NCBI GenBank assembly: GCA_021202495.1
Contig: JAJQCX010000161.1
Coordinates: forward strand, 1 to 16,739
Reading direction: 5' to 3'
From: Clostridia bacterium
Lineage (GTDB): Bacteria; Bacillota; Clostridia; UMGS1883
Length of the DNA stretch: 16,739 nt
Below, piece after piece: positions 7,743-15,193 of this stretch. The translations under genes and the position numbers were made by a program. Under the pieces are notes generated by a model, which saw only the letters and a list, made by a program, of their open reading frames with translations, had not been told where the DNA came from and made no database searches. How positions within the stretch are numbered: position 1 is the stretch's first letter; every line of letters begins with the position of its first letter.

Positions 7743-7774
7743 AATTAGGTAGGTCAAAAGGAGAGCGGATTTCA

Positions 7775-8872
7775 ATGGACAATTATACTATGAGGCTGCC
7801 GTCGTATTCTATCGGCGACAAGGTTTATGAGAAGATTGGCGAGATATGCGGCGCGTTTGGGAAGAGCGCGGTTATTATCGGAGGAAAAAAAGCGCTAAAG
7901 GCTGCGGAAGCGGAAATTCGGGAAAATGCCGCAAAGGGCGGAATTGAAATAACCGACACGCTGTGGTACGGGGGCGAATGCTCTTATGAAAACGCCGAGG
8001 CGCTGGCGGCAAACGATGCGCTTAAAAATGCCGACATGATTTTCGCGGTCGGCGGCGGAAAGGCGCTCGATACGTCAAAGCTTACGGCAAATTTGACGGG
8101 GAAAAAGGTGTTTACGTTTCCGACGATTGCGTCAAACTGCGCGTGCTGCACGACGGTTTCTATTATGTATAAGCCGGAGGGCGTGTTCATAAAGCCGCAC
8201 TTTTTTGAGGAGCCGCCGGTACACGCGTTTATAAATACGAAGATAATGGTTGAAGCGCCGGAAAAATATATATGGGCGGGAATGGGCGACACGGTGGCAA
8301 AATATTATGAGTCGAACGTTTCGGCGAGAGGCGACGATTTGGAAAACTTTACGGAGTTCGGAGTTTACGCCTCGAAAATGTGCTGCGAGCCCATTGTGAG
8401 AATGGGTGCAAAGGCTATGGAGGACAACAAAAAACACGTCTTGTCGCGTGAATTTCGCGAGACGGCGCTGGCGATAACGGCGTCGACGGCGGTTGTATCG
8501 ATATTTTTGACGCGTGACCACACGCCCGATTACAACAGCGCACTGGCGCACGCCGTATTTTACGGCTTGACGAAATATGAGCAGATTGAAAAAAGGCATC
8601 TGCACGGCGAGGTTGTGGCGTTTGGGCTGCTGATACTTTTGATTTGCGACAATCAAATTGACGAATTTGAAAAGGTTTATAAATTTAACAAGAGCGTCGC
8701 TCTGCCGACGTCGCTTGAGGAAATTGAAATAACCGATGAGGAAATGCGCGCAATTCTTTCGGATGTGACAAAGCTTTCCGACGTGAGACATTACCCCTAT
8801 GAGGTGACGGTCGAAATGCTCGAAAACGCTTTTGAATATCTGAAAAATTACAATATAATTCACAATAATTAA
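7775..8872 (+). CDS. Iron/zinc-dependent dehydrogenase, glycerol dehydrogenase (GldA)-like
   Basis: A 365-residue group III metal-dependent alcohol dehydrogenase of the GldA/HcxA branch. NAD-binding elements are AVGGGKALDTSKLTA (91-105) and the FPTIASNCACCTTVS segment (115-129). Metal ligands match GldA in position: Asp172 (GDTVAKYYE), His259 (LAHAVFYG) and His277 (HLHGEVVAFG). The family reduces or oxidises small hydroxy compounds such as glycerol or 2-hydroxycarboxylates; the substrate cannot be read from sequence. ATG 7775 has an AAAGGAGA site 10 bases upstream and a good promoter. The next gene, a lipoprotein of an amino-acid importer, starts 22 bases after its stop, so the two are almost certainly co-transcribed. 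Length is normal. Confidence 0.88.
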   Translation: MDNYTMRLPSYSIGDKVYEKIGEICGAFGKSAVIIGGKKALKAAEAEIRENAAKGGIEITDTLWYGGECSYENAEALAANDALKNADMIFAVGGGKALDTSKLTANLTGKKVFTFPTIASNCACCTTVSIMYKPEGVFIKPHFFEEPPVHAFINTKIMVEAPEKYIWAGMGDTVAKYYESNVSARGDDLENFTEFGVYASKMCCEPIVRMGAKAMEDNKKHVLSREFRETALAITASTAVVSIFLTRDHTPDYNSALAHAVFYGLTKYEQIEKRHLHGEVVAFGLLILLICDNQIDEFEKVYKFNKSVALPTSLEEIEITDEEMRAILSDVTKLSDVRHYPYEVTVEMLENAFEYLKNYNIIHNN

Positions 8873-8894
8873 AAAACGAAAGGGAATGACCAAA

Positions 8895-9902
8895 ATGAAG
8901 AGATTTATGGCAATTGTTCTTTGCCTCGTGCTCGCTTTTTCACTGGCGGCGTGCGGCGGAACGGAAACGACAACTGAGGATGCGACAGATACGACGGAAG
9001 CGGCTGAAAAGATAAAGGTTGCTGTTGTGCAGCAGATGGACAACGGCGCGTTTACGGACATGAGAGAGGGCTTTATCGCTCGTCTTCGCGAGGCTGGTTA
9101 CACGGAGGATGTGTGCGAGGTGCTTGAATACAACGCACAGGGCGATTCGACGGTATTGAACACGATTATTTCCGATGTGGAAGCGCAGCATGTTGACCTG
9201 ATTGCGACAATCGCAACGCCGGCAACGCTCGCGGCAGTGGGCGCGGAGCTTGACATTCCGACGGTGTTTATTGCGGTTTCGGATCCTATCGGCACGGGAG
9301 TTATTGACGATTGGGATTCCATAACGCACAACGCGACGGGTACGTCGAACCCGATTCCCGTTGACCAGATATTTGAGCTTGCGGCAACACTGACGCCCGA
9401 GGTCGAAACATACGGCTTTGTTTACAGCCCGAGCCAGGCGAACGCCGTTTCAACTGTTGAGTCGGCGAAGGAATATCTTGATTCCGTAGGCATTCCCTAT
9501 GAAGAAGTTACGGTTACAAATTCGTCCGAGGTGCAGACGGCGATTTCGACACTCGGAACAAAGTGCGACGCGTTCTTTATTCCCAATGACAGCATCATTC
9601 AGGACGCTATGTCGGTTGTGACGGAATATGCGCGTGAAAACAAGATTCCGGTTTACGGCTCGAGCGCTGTTATGCCGAGCTCCGGCGCGCTTGCTGCGGT
9701 TGCCATTTCGGATACCGAGATAGGTGCGCAGAGCGCTGACTTGGCTATAAGAATTCTGAACGGTGAGGACATTACAACGGTTTCCTCGATTGCAGTTGAG
9801 GCTACCGAGACGACGATAAACACGACGACGGCAGAGGCGCTCGGAATTGAAATTCCGGAGGATATAGCGGCGACTGCAATTTTCGTTGAGGACGAAAACT
9901 AA
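8895..9902 (+). CDS. ABC transporter substrate-binding lipoprotein, TrpX-like (PF04392)
   Basis: A 335-residue lipoprotein from ATG 8895. The signal peptide MKRFMAIVLCLVLAFSLAAC has a lipobox LAAC with the lipidated Cys at residue 20, then a Thr/Glu-rich linker (to ~40). The mature part (VAVVQQMDNGAFTDMREGFI, later SDPIGTGVI and FIPNDSIIQDAM) is the periplasmic-binding fold of the COG2984 family, whose streptococcal member TrpX is linked to tryptophan/tyrosine uptake. An upstream ATG at 8886 would add three residues, but the GGGA site (8882-8885) abuts it, whereas it is 9 bases from 8895, so I prefer 8895. The permease and ATPase genes follow. The ligand is probably an amino acid or similar small molecule; tryptophan is inferred only from the family. 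Confidence 0.9.
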   Translation: MKRFMAIVLCLVLAFSLAACGGTETTTEDATDTTEAAEKIKVAVVQQMDNGAFTDMREGFIARLREAGYTEDVCEVLEYNAQGDSTVLNTIISDVEAQHVDLIATIATPATLAAVGAELDIPTVFIAVSDPIGTGVIDDWDSITHNATGTSNPIPVDQIFELAATLTPEVETYGFVYSPSQANAVSTVESAKEYLDSVGIPYEEVTVTNSSEVQTAISTLGTKCDAFFIPNDSIIQDAMSVVTEYARENKIPVYGSSAVMPSSGALAAVAISDTEIGAQSADLAIRILNGEDITTVSSIAVEATETTINTTTAEALGIEIPEDIAATAIFVEDEN

Positions 9903-9929
9903 TATAGGCTTTGGCGGCGGAGCGTGTAA

Positions 9930-9961
9930 GGGCGGGGTTTATTCCCGCTCGCGTCCCCGCC
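9930..9961 (+). promoter_or_regulatory. GC-rich stem-loop between binding protein and permease
   Basis: GGCGGGG (9931-9937) can pair with CCCCGCC (9955-9961). A competing hairpin pairs 9930-9936 with 9944-9950 around a 7-base loop (one G-U pair). No U-run follows, so it is not a classic terminator. Such structures between a binding-protein gene and its membrane components often stabilise or attenuate the transcript so that the binding protein is made in excess; that role here is inferred from position. Confidence 0.55.
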
Positions 9962-10004
9962 ATAAATATAGTTTGGTGCGCAATACAGACGAAGGGAGAT
10001 CGCT

Positions 10005-10934
10005 ATGATCGCCGATATTTTGAAGATAGTTTTTGACGCCATACAGCAAGGGGTTCTTTACGGGCTCCTTGCTATTGGCATATATGTGGCATTCAGGATT
10101 TTAAACATTCCGGATTTGACGACGGAGGGCAGCTTTACGATGGGGCTTGCCGTGTCGGCGATGTGTACGTACACCGGTCATCCGTGGCTCGGAATTGTGC
10201 TCGGAATTGTGGGCGGATTTGCCTGCGGTACGGTGACGGGCATTTTGCAGACCTCGTTTGAAATACACCCTATTTTGGCGGGCATTTTAACGATGAGCGC
10301 GACATATACGATAAATTTGCTTATTTTGGGCAACAGTCCGTCGCTGCAGCTTTTGGGCAAGGACACGGTATTTACATACGCGAGAGAGTTTTTGGCTCTC
10401 TTTGGATTTGACAGCAAGGACGGCTCGAAAATGGTTGTAATTGCGATAGTCGCGATTATTGTCGCGGCGATTGCGATTTGGTTTTTCAAGACGAGGCTTG
10501 GGCTTTGCGTGAGAGCGGTGGGCGACAACGAGGCGATGGTTTCGGCGTCGTCGATAAACGTGAAATGTGTGAAAATAATCGCGATTGCACTCAGCAACGG
10601 CTGCATTGCGCTTTGCGGCGCGGTGATAACGCAGTATCAGAATTACGCGGACATAAATTCCGGCACGGGTACGCTCGTTGTGGGACTGGCGTCGGTCATA
10701 ATAGGCGAGACGCTTATCGGCAAAAGAGGCGTGACGGCGGGAATTATCAGTGCGGTTGTGGGCAGTGTGATATACAGGCTCATATTGGCGTTCGCGATGC
10801 GCTACATGTCGTTCCCCGCGTCGGCGTTAAAGCTTGTTTCGGCGATAATTGTGGCGTTGGCGTTGGCGATACCGGTTATAAAGAAAAAAGCTGCGCTGAT
10901 GAAGCAGAGAATGGGAGGCGAAAAAGATGCTTGA
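10005..10934 (+). CDS. ABC transporter permease, TrpY-like (COG4120)
   Basis: A 309-residue integral membrane protein with about eight or nine hydrophobic helices, similar in plan to branched-chain amino-acid (LivH-type) permeases. The N-terminal GVLYGLLAIGIYVAFRILNI and the following IPDLTTEGSFTMG are typical of the COG4120 permeases paired with PF04392 binding proteins. A cytoplasmic loop TRLGLCVRAVGDNEAM (about residues 163-178) is the usual ATPase contact region of LivH-type permeases. ATG 10005 has a GAAGGGAGA site upstream. It lies 102 bases after the lipoprotein gene, with a stem-loop between, and overlaps the ATPase gene by 8 bases, so the two are coupled. Confidence 0.9.
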   Translation: MIADILKIVFDAIQQGVLYGLLAIGIYVAFRILNIPDLTTEGSFTMGLAVSAMCTYTGHPWLGIVLGIVGGFACGTVTGILQTSFEIHPILAGILTMSATYTINLLILGNSPSLQLLGKDTVFTYAREFLALFGFDSKDGSKMVVIAIVAIIVAAIAIWFFKTRLGLCVRAVGDNEAMVSASSINVKCVKIIAIALSNGCIALCGAVITQYQNYADINSGTGTLVVGLASVIIGETLIGKRGVTAGIISAVVGSVIYRLILAFAMRYMSFPASALKLVSAIIVALALAIPVIKKKAALMKQRMGGEKDA

Positions 10935-11721
10935 CGTGAACAACATCAGAAAGGTGTTCGCGGTGGGAACGCCGAACGAAAACGTGGCGTTGGACGATTT
11001 TTCGCTTCATGTTGATGACGGGGAATTTGTGACGATTGTCGGCTCGAACGGAGCGGGCAAATCGACGCTTTTTAACGCAGTATGCGGGAATTTTACGATA
11101 GATCGCGGAAGTATTGAGCTTGACGGAAAGGACATAACGTATATGCCCGAGCACAAGCGCTCGAAGATGATAGGGCGTGTTTTCCAAGACCCGATGAAGG
11201 GAACGGCGCCGAATTTGACGATTGCGGAAAATGTGGCGCTGGCGTATTCGCGGACGGGGCTTTTTCCGTTCGGGCTGGCGTTAAACAGGCGCGACAAGGC
11301 AAAATTCCGTGAGGCTCTTGCAAGCTTTGACATGGGGCTTGAGGATCGCATGGACACGAAAGTCGGGCTTTTGTCGGGAGGACAGAGGCAGGTTGTGACG
11401 CTTTTAATGTGTACGTTTGTGACGCCCAAGCTGCTGCTTCTTGACGAGCACACGGCGGCGCTTGACCCCGCGACGAGCGAAAAGGTGATGCAAATTACAA
11501 ACGACGTTGTGACGAAAAACAAGATAACTACGCTGATGATAACGCATAACCTCAATTCGGCGCTGCACACCGGCAGCAAGACGATAATGATGAACAGTGG
11601 AAAAATTGTGGTCGACATTTCGGGCGAGGAGCGCGCGAGGATGGAGATTGGCGATATGCTGGAATTGTACAAAAAAGCGAACAACGAGGCGCTTGACAAC
11701 GACAGAATGCTTTTGAGCTAA
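10927..11721 (+). CDS. ABC transporter ATP-binding protein, TrpZ-like (COG1101)
   Basis: A 264-residue ABC ATPase. Walker A is GSNGAGKST (39-47), Q-loop Gln87 (VFQDP), signature LSGGQRQ (149-155), Walker B LLLLDEH (169-175) and switch His in MITHNL (200-205). The run DEHTAALDP, with His after the catalytic Glu, is usual in COG1101 ATPases partnered with COG4120 permeases. ATG 10927 lies inside the permease end, with GGGAGG just upstream. It energises import through the preceding permease. The stop codon TAA (11719-11721) coincides with the left tip of a large inverted repeat, which probably acts as the operon's 3' end. Confidence 0.93.
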   Translation: MLDVNNIRKVFAVGTPNENVALDDFSLHVDDGEFVTIVGSNGAGKSTLFNAVCGNFTIDRGSIELDGKDITYMPEHKRSKMIGRVFQDPMKGTAPNLTIAENVALAYSRTGLFPFGLALNRRDKAKFREALASFDMGLEDRMDTKVGLLSGGQRQVVTLLMCTFVTPKLLLLDEHTAALDPATSEKVMQITNDVVTKNKITTLMITHNLNSALHTGSKTIMMNSGKIVVDISGEERARMEIGDMLELYKKANNEALDNDRMLLS

Positions 11722-11897
11722 GGGAGCACCGATTAATTACCGCCTAGCGGCTTGGCACACATCTCGCTTGCGTCTTTTCCGTCATTCCGCACAAAAAGCT
11801 CTCGTGAATACACAAAGTATTCACTCGGTCTTTTTGCACAATCTGACGAAAAATCCGACGGCGCGATATGTGTACCATAATCAATCAGTGCTGCCCT
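11721..11897. repeat. Large imperfect inverted repeat (MITE-like, ~177 bp)
   Basis: The whole gap between two genes folds back on itself. Nested arms from outside in: GCACCGATTAATTA (11726-11739) with TAATCAATCAGTGC (11878-11891), 12 of 14 paired; GGCACACATCTCGC (11754-11767) with GCGATATGTGTACC (11863-11876), 12 of 14; CAAAAAG (11792-11798) with CTTTTTG (11830-11836); and GTGAATAC (11804-11811) with GTATTCAC (11817-11824) around a 5-base loop. AGGG at the left tip and CCCT at 11894-11897 extend it further. A small extra hairpin CCGC-CTA-GCGG sits at 11740-11750 in the left arm only. It has no coding potential. It could be a mobile miniature element, a terminator for the ABC operon, or both. 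Confidence 0.85.
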
Positions 11898-11923
11898 AAA
11901 AATCCGAAGGAAGGGCGATTGAT

Positions 11924-12382
11924 ATGGAAGAAGCTTACAGAATAAATGACATTTTCGAGAGTATCAATGAAATGACGCAGATGGTTTCGACGCTGAAATT
12001 TAAGGGCGCGTCGAAAAGTGAGTTTGGGATGCTGTTTGCGATATATAAAAGAATTGAGGAATCGCTGCCGACGAGCGTGGCGGCCATAGCGGAGTTTTTG
12101 GGGATAAGCGCGCCGGCGGTGTCGAGAATGCTGAAAAATATGCGTGAAAAAGGGCTTGTTGAAAAGGAAGCGTGCGAGGGCTCGCGCAGGACAAGCAGCG
12201 TCTGTCTTACGGAAAAGGGTAAAGAGGTTTTGCAGGAAAATTTTGAGGAATACAAGGACTATATGATGGATTATTTGTCGGGATATTCTCACGAGCAGAT
12301 TGATATGCTTTTGGACATGAACAAGAGACTGATACAATATATGGGCGAAAACAGCGTGGGAGGAAGCGAGGGTTTGAATTGA
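11924..12382 (+). CDS. MarR-family transcriptional regulator
   Basis: A 152-residue winged-helix protein. The helix-turn-helix is SVAAIAEFLGISAPAVSRML (about residues 51-70), followed by the wing (REKGLVEKEACEGSRRTSSVCLTEKGKEVL), and N- and C-terminal helices would form the dimer interface, all in standard MarR order and length. MarR proteins bind palindromic operators near their own promoters and release them on binding small, often phenolic, ligands; ligand and targets are unknown here. ATG 11924 is preceded by GAAGGAAGGG (11906-11915). The stop overlaps the xpt start by 4 bases (TTGA), so the regulator is made together with a purine-salvage enzyme and may control its own operon. No clean operator could be separated from the large inverted repeat just upstream. 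Confidence 0.9.
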   Translation: MEEAYRINDIFESINEMTQMVSTLKFKGASKSEFGMLFAIYKRIEESLPTSVAAIAEFLGISAPAVSRMLKNMREKGLVEKEACEGSRRTSSVCLTEKGKEVLQENFEEYKDYMMDYLSGYSHEQIDMLLDMNKRLIQYMGENSVGGSEGLN

Positions 12383-12954
12383 AGGAGCTCGTTGACAGAA
12401 TAATAAAGGACGGGACGACAAGAGCCGGCACCGACATTGTGAAGGTTGACAATTTTTTAAACCATCAGGTCGACCCGTTTTTGATGCGAGATATTGCGCT
12501 GGAATTTAAAAAAATCTTCGCGGAAGAAAAAATAACGAAAATACTGACGATTGAAGCGTCGGGGATTGCGATTGCGTCGTTTGCGGCGATGGAATTCGGC
12601 GTGCCATTCGTTTTTGCGAAAAAGCACAATGCGCGAAATCTTGACGACGACGTGTACAGTGCGGAGGTCTATTCGTTCACAAAAATGACGTCCTATGTGA
12701 TAAGAGTTGCGAAAAACTATTTGTCGGCAGACGATCGAGTTTTGATTGTGGACGACTTTTTGGCGAACGGAAAGGCGCTTGAGGGGCTGCTCTCAATCGT
12801 GAAGGAAGCGGGCGCGGAGGTCGCGGGCTGCGGAGTTGTGATTGAAAAGGCATATCAAAAGGGCGGCGATCGGATACGCTCGCTCGGATACAGAGTGGAG
12901 CCGTTGGCAAAGATAAAGGAGATAACAGAAGAAGGGCAGATTGTTTTTGATTAA
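12379..12954 (+). CDS. xpt: Xanthine phosphoribosyltransferase
   Basis: A 191-residue type I phosphoribosyltransferase making XMP from xanthine and PRPP in purine salvage. The PRPP-binding signature is VLIVDDFLANGKAL (121-134), and the N-terminal LNHQVDPFLM segment (27-36) and C-terminal RVEPLAKIKEI are specific to Xpt (Bacillus Xpt is about 194 residues). The start is TTG at 12379, overlapping the marR stop, with GAGGG 6 bases upstream. Its last 14 bases overlap the start of the EamA gene. In many Firmicutes xpt is preceded by a guanine riboswitch and followed by pbuX; neither is seen here. Instead it is led by a MarR gene. Confidence 0.95.
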   Translation: MKELVDRIIKDGTTRAGTDIVKVDNFLNHQVDPFLMRDIALEFKKIFAEEKITKILTIEASGIAIASFAAMEFGVPFVFAKKHNARNLDDDVYSAEVYSFTKMTSYVIRVAKNYLSADDRVLIVDDFLANGKALEGLLSIVKEAGAEVAGCGVVIEKAYQKGGDRIRSLGYRVEPLAKIKEITEEGQIVFD

Positions 12955-13813
12955 GGCGACAAACAAAACAAAGGGCATAGCGATGATTATTTCCGCGGCG
13001 TTTTTCTTTGCGGGAATGGGCGTTTTTGTGAGGCTGGCGGGCGACGTGCCGAGCATACAAAAAAGCTTTTTCAGAAATGCGGTGGCGAGCGTTTTCGCGT
13101 TTTTTGTGCTGCTGCGCTCGGATGAGAAATTTAAGACGAAAAAAGAAAACATAAAGTTTCTTGTGCTGCGCTCGGTGTGCGGAACGGTGGGAATATTGGG
13201 CAATTTTTACGCGATTGACCACATGGCGCTGTCGGACGCCTCGATGTTGAACAAGCTTTCGCCGTTTTTCGCGACGTTTTTTTCGTTTTTGATATTAAAA
13301 GAAAGAGTGTCGTTTGCCCAAGGGGCGGCAATTGTCGCAGCGTTTTTGGGAAGCCTGCTCGTTATAAAGCCGGGGCTTGACATTGGAAGCTTTTTCCCCG
13401 GATTGGTGGGCTTTTTAGGCGGCATGGGAGCCGGAATGGCGTATACATTTGTGAGGCTATTGACTTCGCGCGGCGAGAGGAAGGCGTTTATTGTGTTCTT
13501 TTTCTCGCTTTTTTCGTGCGCGGTGACGCTGCCGTGGGTGATTTTCGACTATCATCCGATGAGCGGGTATCAGTTGGCAATGCTCATTTGTGCGGGATTT
13601 TGCGCGTGCGGCGGGCAGTTTTCGATAACTAATGCGTATTCCTACGCTCCGGCGAAGGAAATTTCCGTTTTTGACTATACACAGGTGATTTTTTCGGCGA
13701 TTTTCGGATTTTTCCTGTTCGACCAAAGAGCGGATTTGTTGAGCGTTTTGGGATATGTGGTGATAATCGGCGCTGCGGTATTTACGGCGGTGCGGCAAAG
13801 GAGGCAAAGCTAA
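12941..13813 (+). CDS. DMT-superfamily permease with two EamA domains
   Basis: A 290-residue membrane protein with about ten hydrophobic helices in two EamA repeats (roughly 10-135 and 145-285). The hydrophobic start AMIISAAFFFAGMGVFVRLA is typical of the drug/metabolite transporter superfamily. Such proteins export or exchange amino acids, nucleosides or other small molecules; the substrate is not predictable. The likely start is TTG at 12941, inside the end of xpt, with AAGGG about 7-11 bases upstream; TTG 12947 is an alternative. It ends with TAA at 13811-13813 directly against the ATG of hydF. Position after xpt makes a purine or nucleoside substrate thinkable but unproven. Confidence 0.85.
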   Translation: MFLIKATNKTKGIAMIISAAFFFAGMGVFVRLAGDVPSIQKSFFRNAVASVFAFFVLLRSDEKFKTKKENIKFLVLRSVCGTVGILGNFYAIDHMALSDASMLNKLSPFFATFFSFLILKERVSFAQGAAIVAAFLGSLLVIKPGLDIGSFFPGLVGFLGGMGAGMAYTFVRLLTSRGERKAFIVFFFSLFSCAVTLPWVIFDYHPMSGYQLAMLICAGFCACGGQFSITNAYSYAPAKEISVFDYTQVIFSAIFGFFLFDQRADLLSVLGYVVIIGAAVFTAVRQRRQS

Positions 13814-15010
13814 ATGGCGGGCTTGAATGATACGCCGAGGGCGGAGAGAGTGACGATCGGGGTTTTCGGAAGGAGAAACGCGGGGAAATCAAGCTTGGTG
13901 AACGCGTTTACGGGGCAGAGGCTGTCGATTGTGAGCAGTACGCCGGGGACGACGACAGACCCGGTATATAAATCGATGGAGCTGCTTCCGGCGGGACCTG
14001 TAACGATTGTCGACACGCCGGGAATTGACGACGTGGGCGAGACGGGGAAAATGCGCGTTGAGGCGAGTTTGCGGGTCTTGGGGAAATGTGACTGCGCGAT
14101 AGTCGTGGCGGACATAAATTCGGGGCTTTGCAGCGAGGACGAAAGACTGATTGAAGAGATAAAAAGACTGAATTTGCCGTATATTATCGCATATAACAAG
14201 TGCGATGAGGGAGATTTTGAGACGGGGGAGAATGAGATTTGCGTTTCGGCGAAGACGAGGCGCGGGATAGATGAAATGAGGCAGAGAATTGTCGATATGG
14301 TGTCGAGTGAGGCGGGCGGCAAGAGGATTGTTGGCGGATTTTTGGATGAAGGCGACAGCGTTATACTCGTTGTGCCGATTGATTCCGCCGCGCCCAAGGG
14401 CAGGCTCATTTTGCCACAGCAGCAGACGATAAGAGACATTTTGGATGCGGGCGCAAGAGCTGTGGTGATAAAAGAAGATGCGTTGGTTGAGACGCTTGAT
14501 ATGCTAAAGTGCAAGCCCAAAATGGTTATCTGCGATTCGCAGGTTTTCGGGAAGGTTGCGAAGGACACGCCCGAGGATGTGGCGCTGACGTCATTTTCAA
14601 TCTTGTTTGCGAATTACAAGGGAGATTTGGCGCAGAACGTGAGAGGGGCAAAGGCGATTGATAATTTGCGCGATGGGGATTTGATTCTGATTTCCGAAGG
14701 GTGTACGCACCACAGGCAGTGCGACGACATCGGGAGCGTGAAGATACCCGCGTGGCTTCAAAAATACACGGGGAAAAAGCTCAATTTTGAGTTTTCGTCG
14801 GGGGGCGATTTTCCCGAGAATATAAAAAAATACGCCGCGGTGATACATTGCGGCGGGTGCATGCTAAACGAAAAGGAAATGAGGCGCAGAATGCGCCTTG
14901 CTTCAGAGCAGGTCGTGCCGATTGTCAATTACGGCATTGCGATTGCGTATATGCACGGGATTTTGGAGCGAAGCGTGCGGATTTTCCCGGAGGTTCATGA
15001 CATATTATAA
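13814..15010 (+). CDS. hydF: [FeFe]-hydrogenase H-cluster maturation GTPase HydF
   Basis: A 398-residue scaffold protein that assembles the 2Fe subcluster (with HydE and HydG) and delivers it to [FeFe] hydrogenase. The GTPase domain has GRRNAGKSS (19-27), PGTT (44-47), DTPG (67-70) and NKCD (128-131). The C-terminal cluster-binding motif is complete: Cys297-x-His299 (GCTHHRQC), then 45 residues, then HCGGC with Cys346 and Cys349, matching the CxHx(44-53)HCxxC pattern of HydF. ATG 13814 is preceded by AGGAGG (13800-13805) in the end of the EamA gene. hydE, hydG and a hydrogenase gene are absent from the window, so they must lie elsewhere. It shows the organism probably makes or uses H2. Confidence 0.97.
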   Translation: MAGLNDTPRAERVTIGVFGRRNAGKSSLVNAFTGQRLSIVSSTPGTTTDPVYKSMELLPAGPVTIVDTPGIDDVGETGKMRVEASLRVLGKCDCAIVVADINSGLCSEDERLIEEIKRLNLPYIIAYNKCDEGDFETGENEICVSAKTRRGIDEMRQRIVDMVSSEAGGKRIVGGFLDEGDSVILVVPIDSAAPKGRLILPQQQTIRDILDAGARAVVIKEDALVETLDMLKCKPKMVICDSQVFGKVAKDTPEDVALTSFSILFANYKGDLAQNVRGAKAIDNLRDGDLILISEGCTHHRQCDDIGSVKIPAWLQKYTGKKLNFEFSSGGDFPENIKKYAAVIHCGGCMLNEKEMRRRMRLASEQVVPIVNYGIAIAYMHGILERSVRIFPEVHDIL

Positions 15011-15049
15011 TTTTTTTGGCATATATATTACCCGAAAGGGGTGATATGT

Positions 15050-15184
15050 GTGAAGCTCAGAAAAATACTTATTATAATTGCGGCGTGTGTTACCGCGGCG
15101 GCGCTTTTTTGCGGGTGCGGACTGCTTGAAGATGAAGAGCCGAGCGAAGAAGTGACGGAGGGCGTTGTGACTGAAATACAATAG
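15050..15184 (+). CDS. Small lipoprotein, 44 residues, unknown function
   Basis: GTG at 15050 gives a 44-residue peptide: basic start KLRK, a hydrophobic stretch (ILIIIAACVTAAALFCG), then a Cys at residue 23 in the setting FCGC, a plausible lipobox with Gly at -1. A short acidic tail (LLEDEEPSEEVTEGVV) follows, ending in TAG at 15182-15184. AAAGGGG (15035-15041) is 8 bases upstream, the right distance. The ribosome-binding bases lie in a small CCC-GAAA-GGG hairpin (15031-15040). Signal, lipobox, ribosome site and a terminator-like hairpin just after the stop together support a real gene. An ATG at 15046 in another frame gives only a short Cys/Arg-rich peptide and is rejected. I do not recognise a family. 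Confidence 0.7.
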   Translation: MKLRKILIIIAACVTAAALFCGCGLLEDEEPSEEVTEGVVTEIQ

Positions 15185-15193
15185 CACATAAAG

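Noticed and set aside
7743..7774. T-box leader ahead of the dehydrogenase/TrpXYZ-like operon
   Set aside because: The predicted leader is only about 25 bases and lacks the T-box sequence.
8132..9061. 309-codon minus-strand open frame
   Set aside because: Antisense to the dehydrogenase and lipoprotein genes, crossing their boundary; composition is that of a shadow frame and no ribosome site is seen.
11007..11699. 230-codon minus-strand open frame
   Set aside because: Fully antisense to the ABC ATPase, which has every ABC motif.
11721..11923. Guanine/xanthine riboswitch ahead of marR-xpt
   Set aside because: The conserved purine-riboswitch core and its three-way-junction layout are not visible; the region is taken up by the inverted repeat.
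15046..15130. Alternative small ORF from ATG 15046
   Set aside because: It lacks a signal or lipobox and ends soon; the GTG at 15050 has better spacing to AAAGGGG and a typical lipoprotein product.
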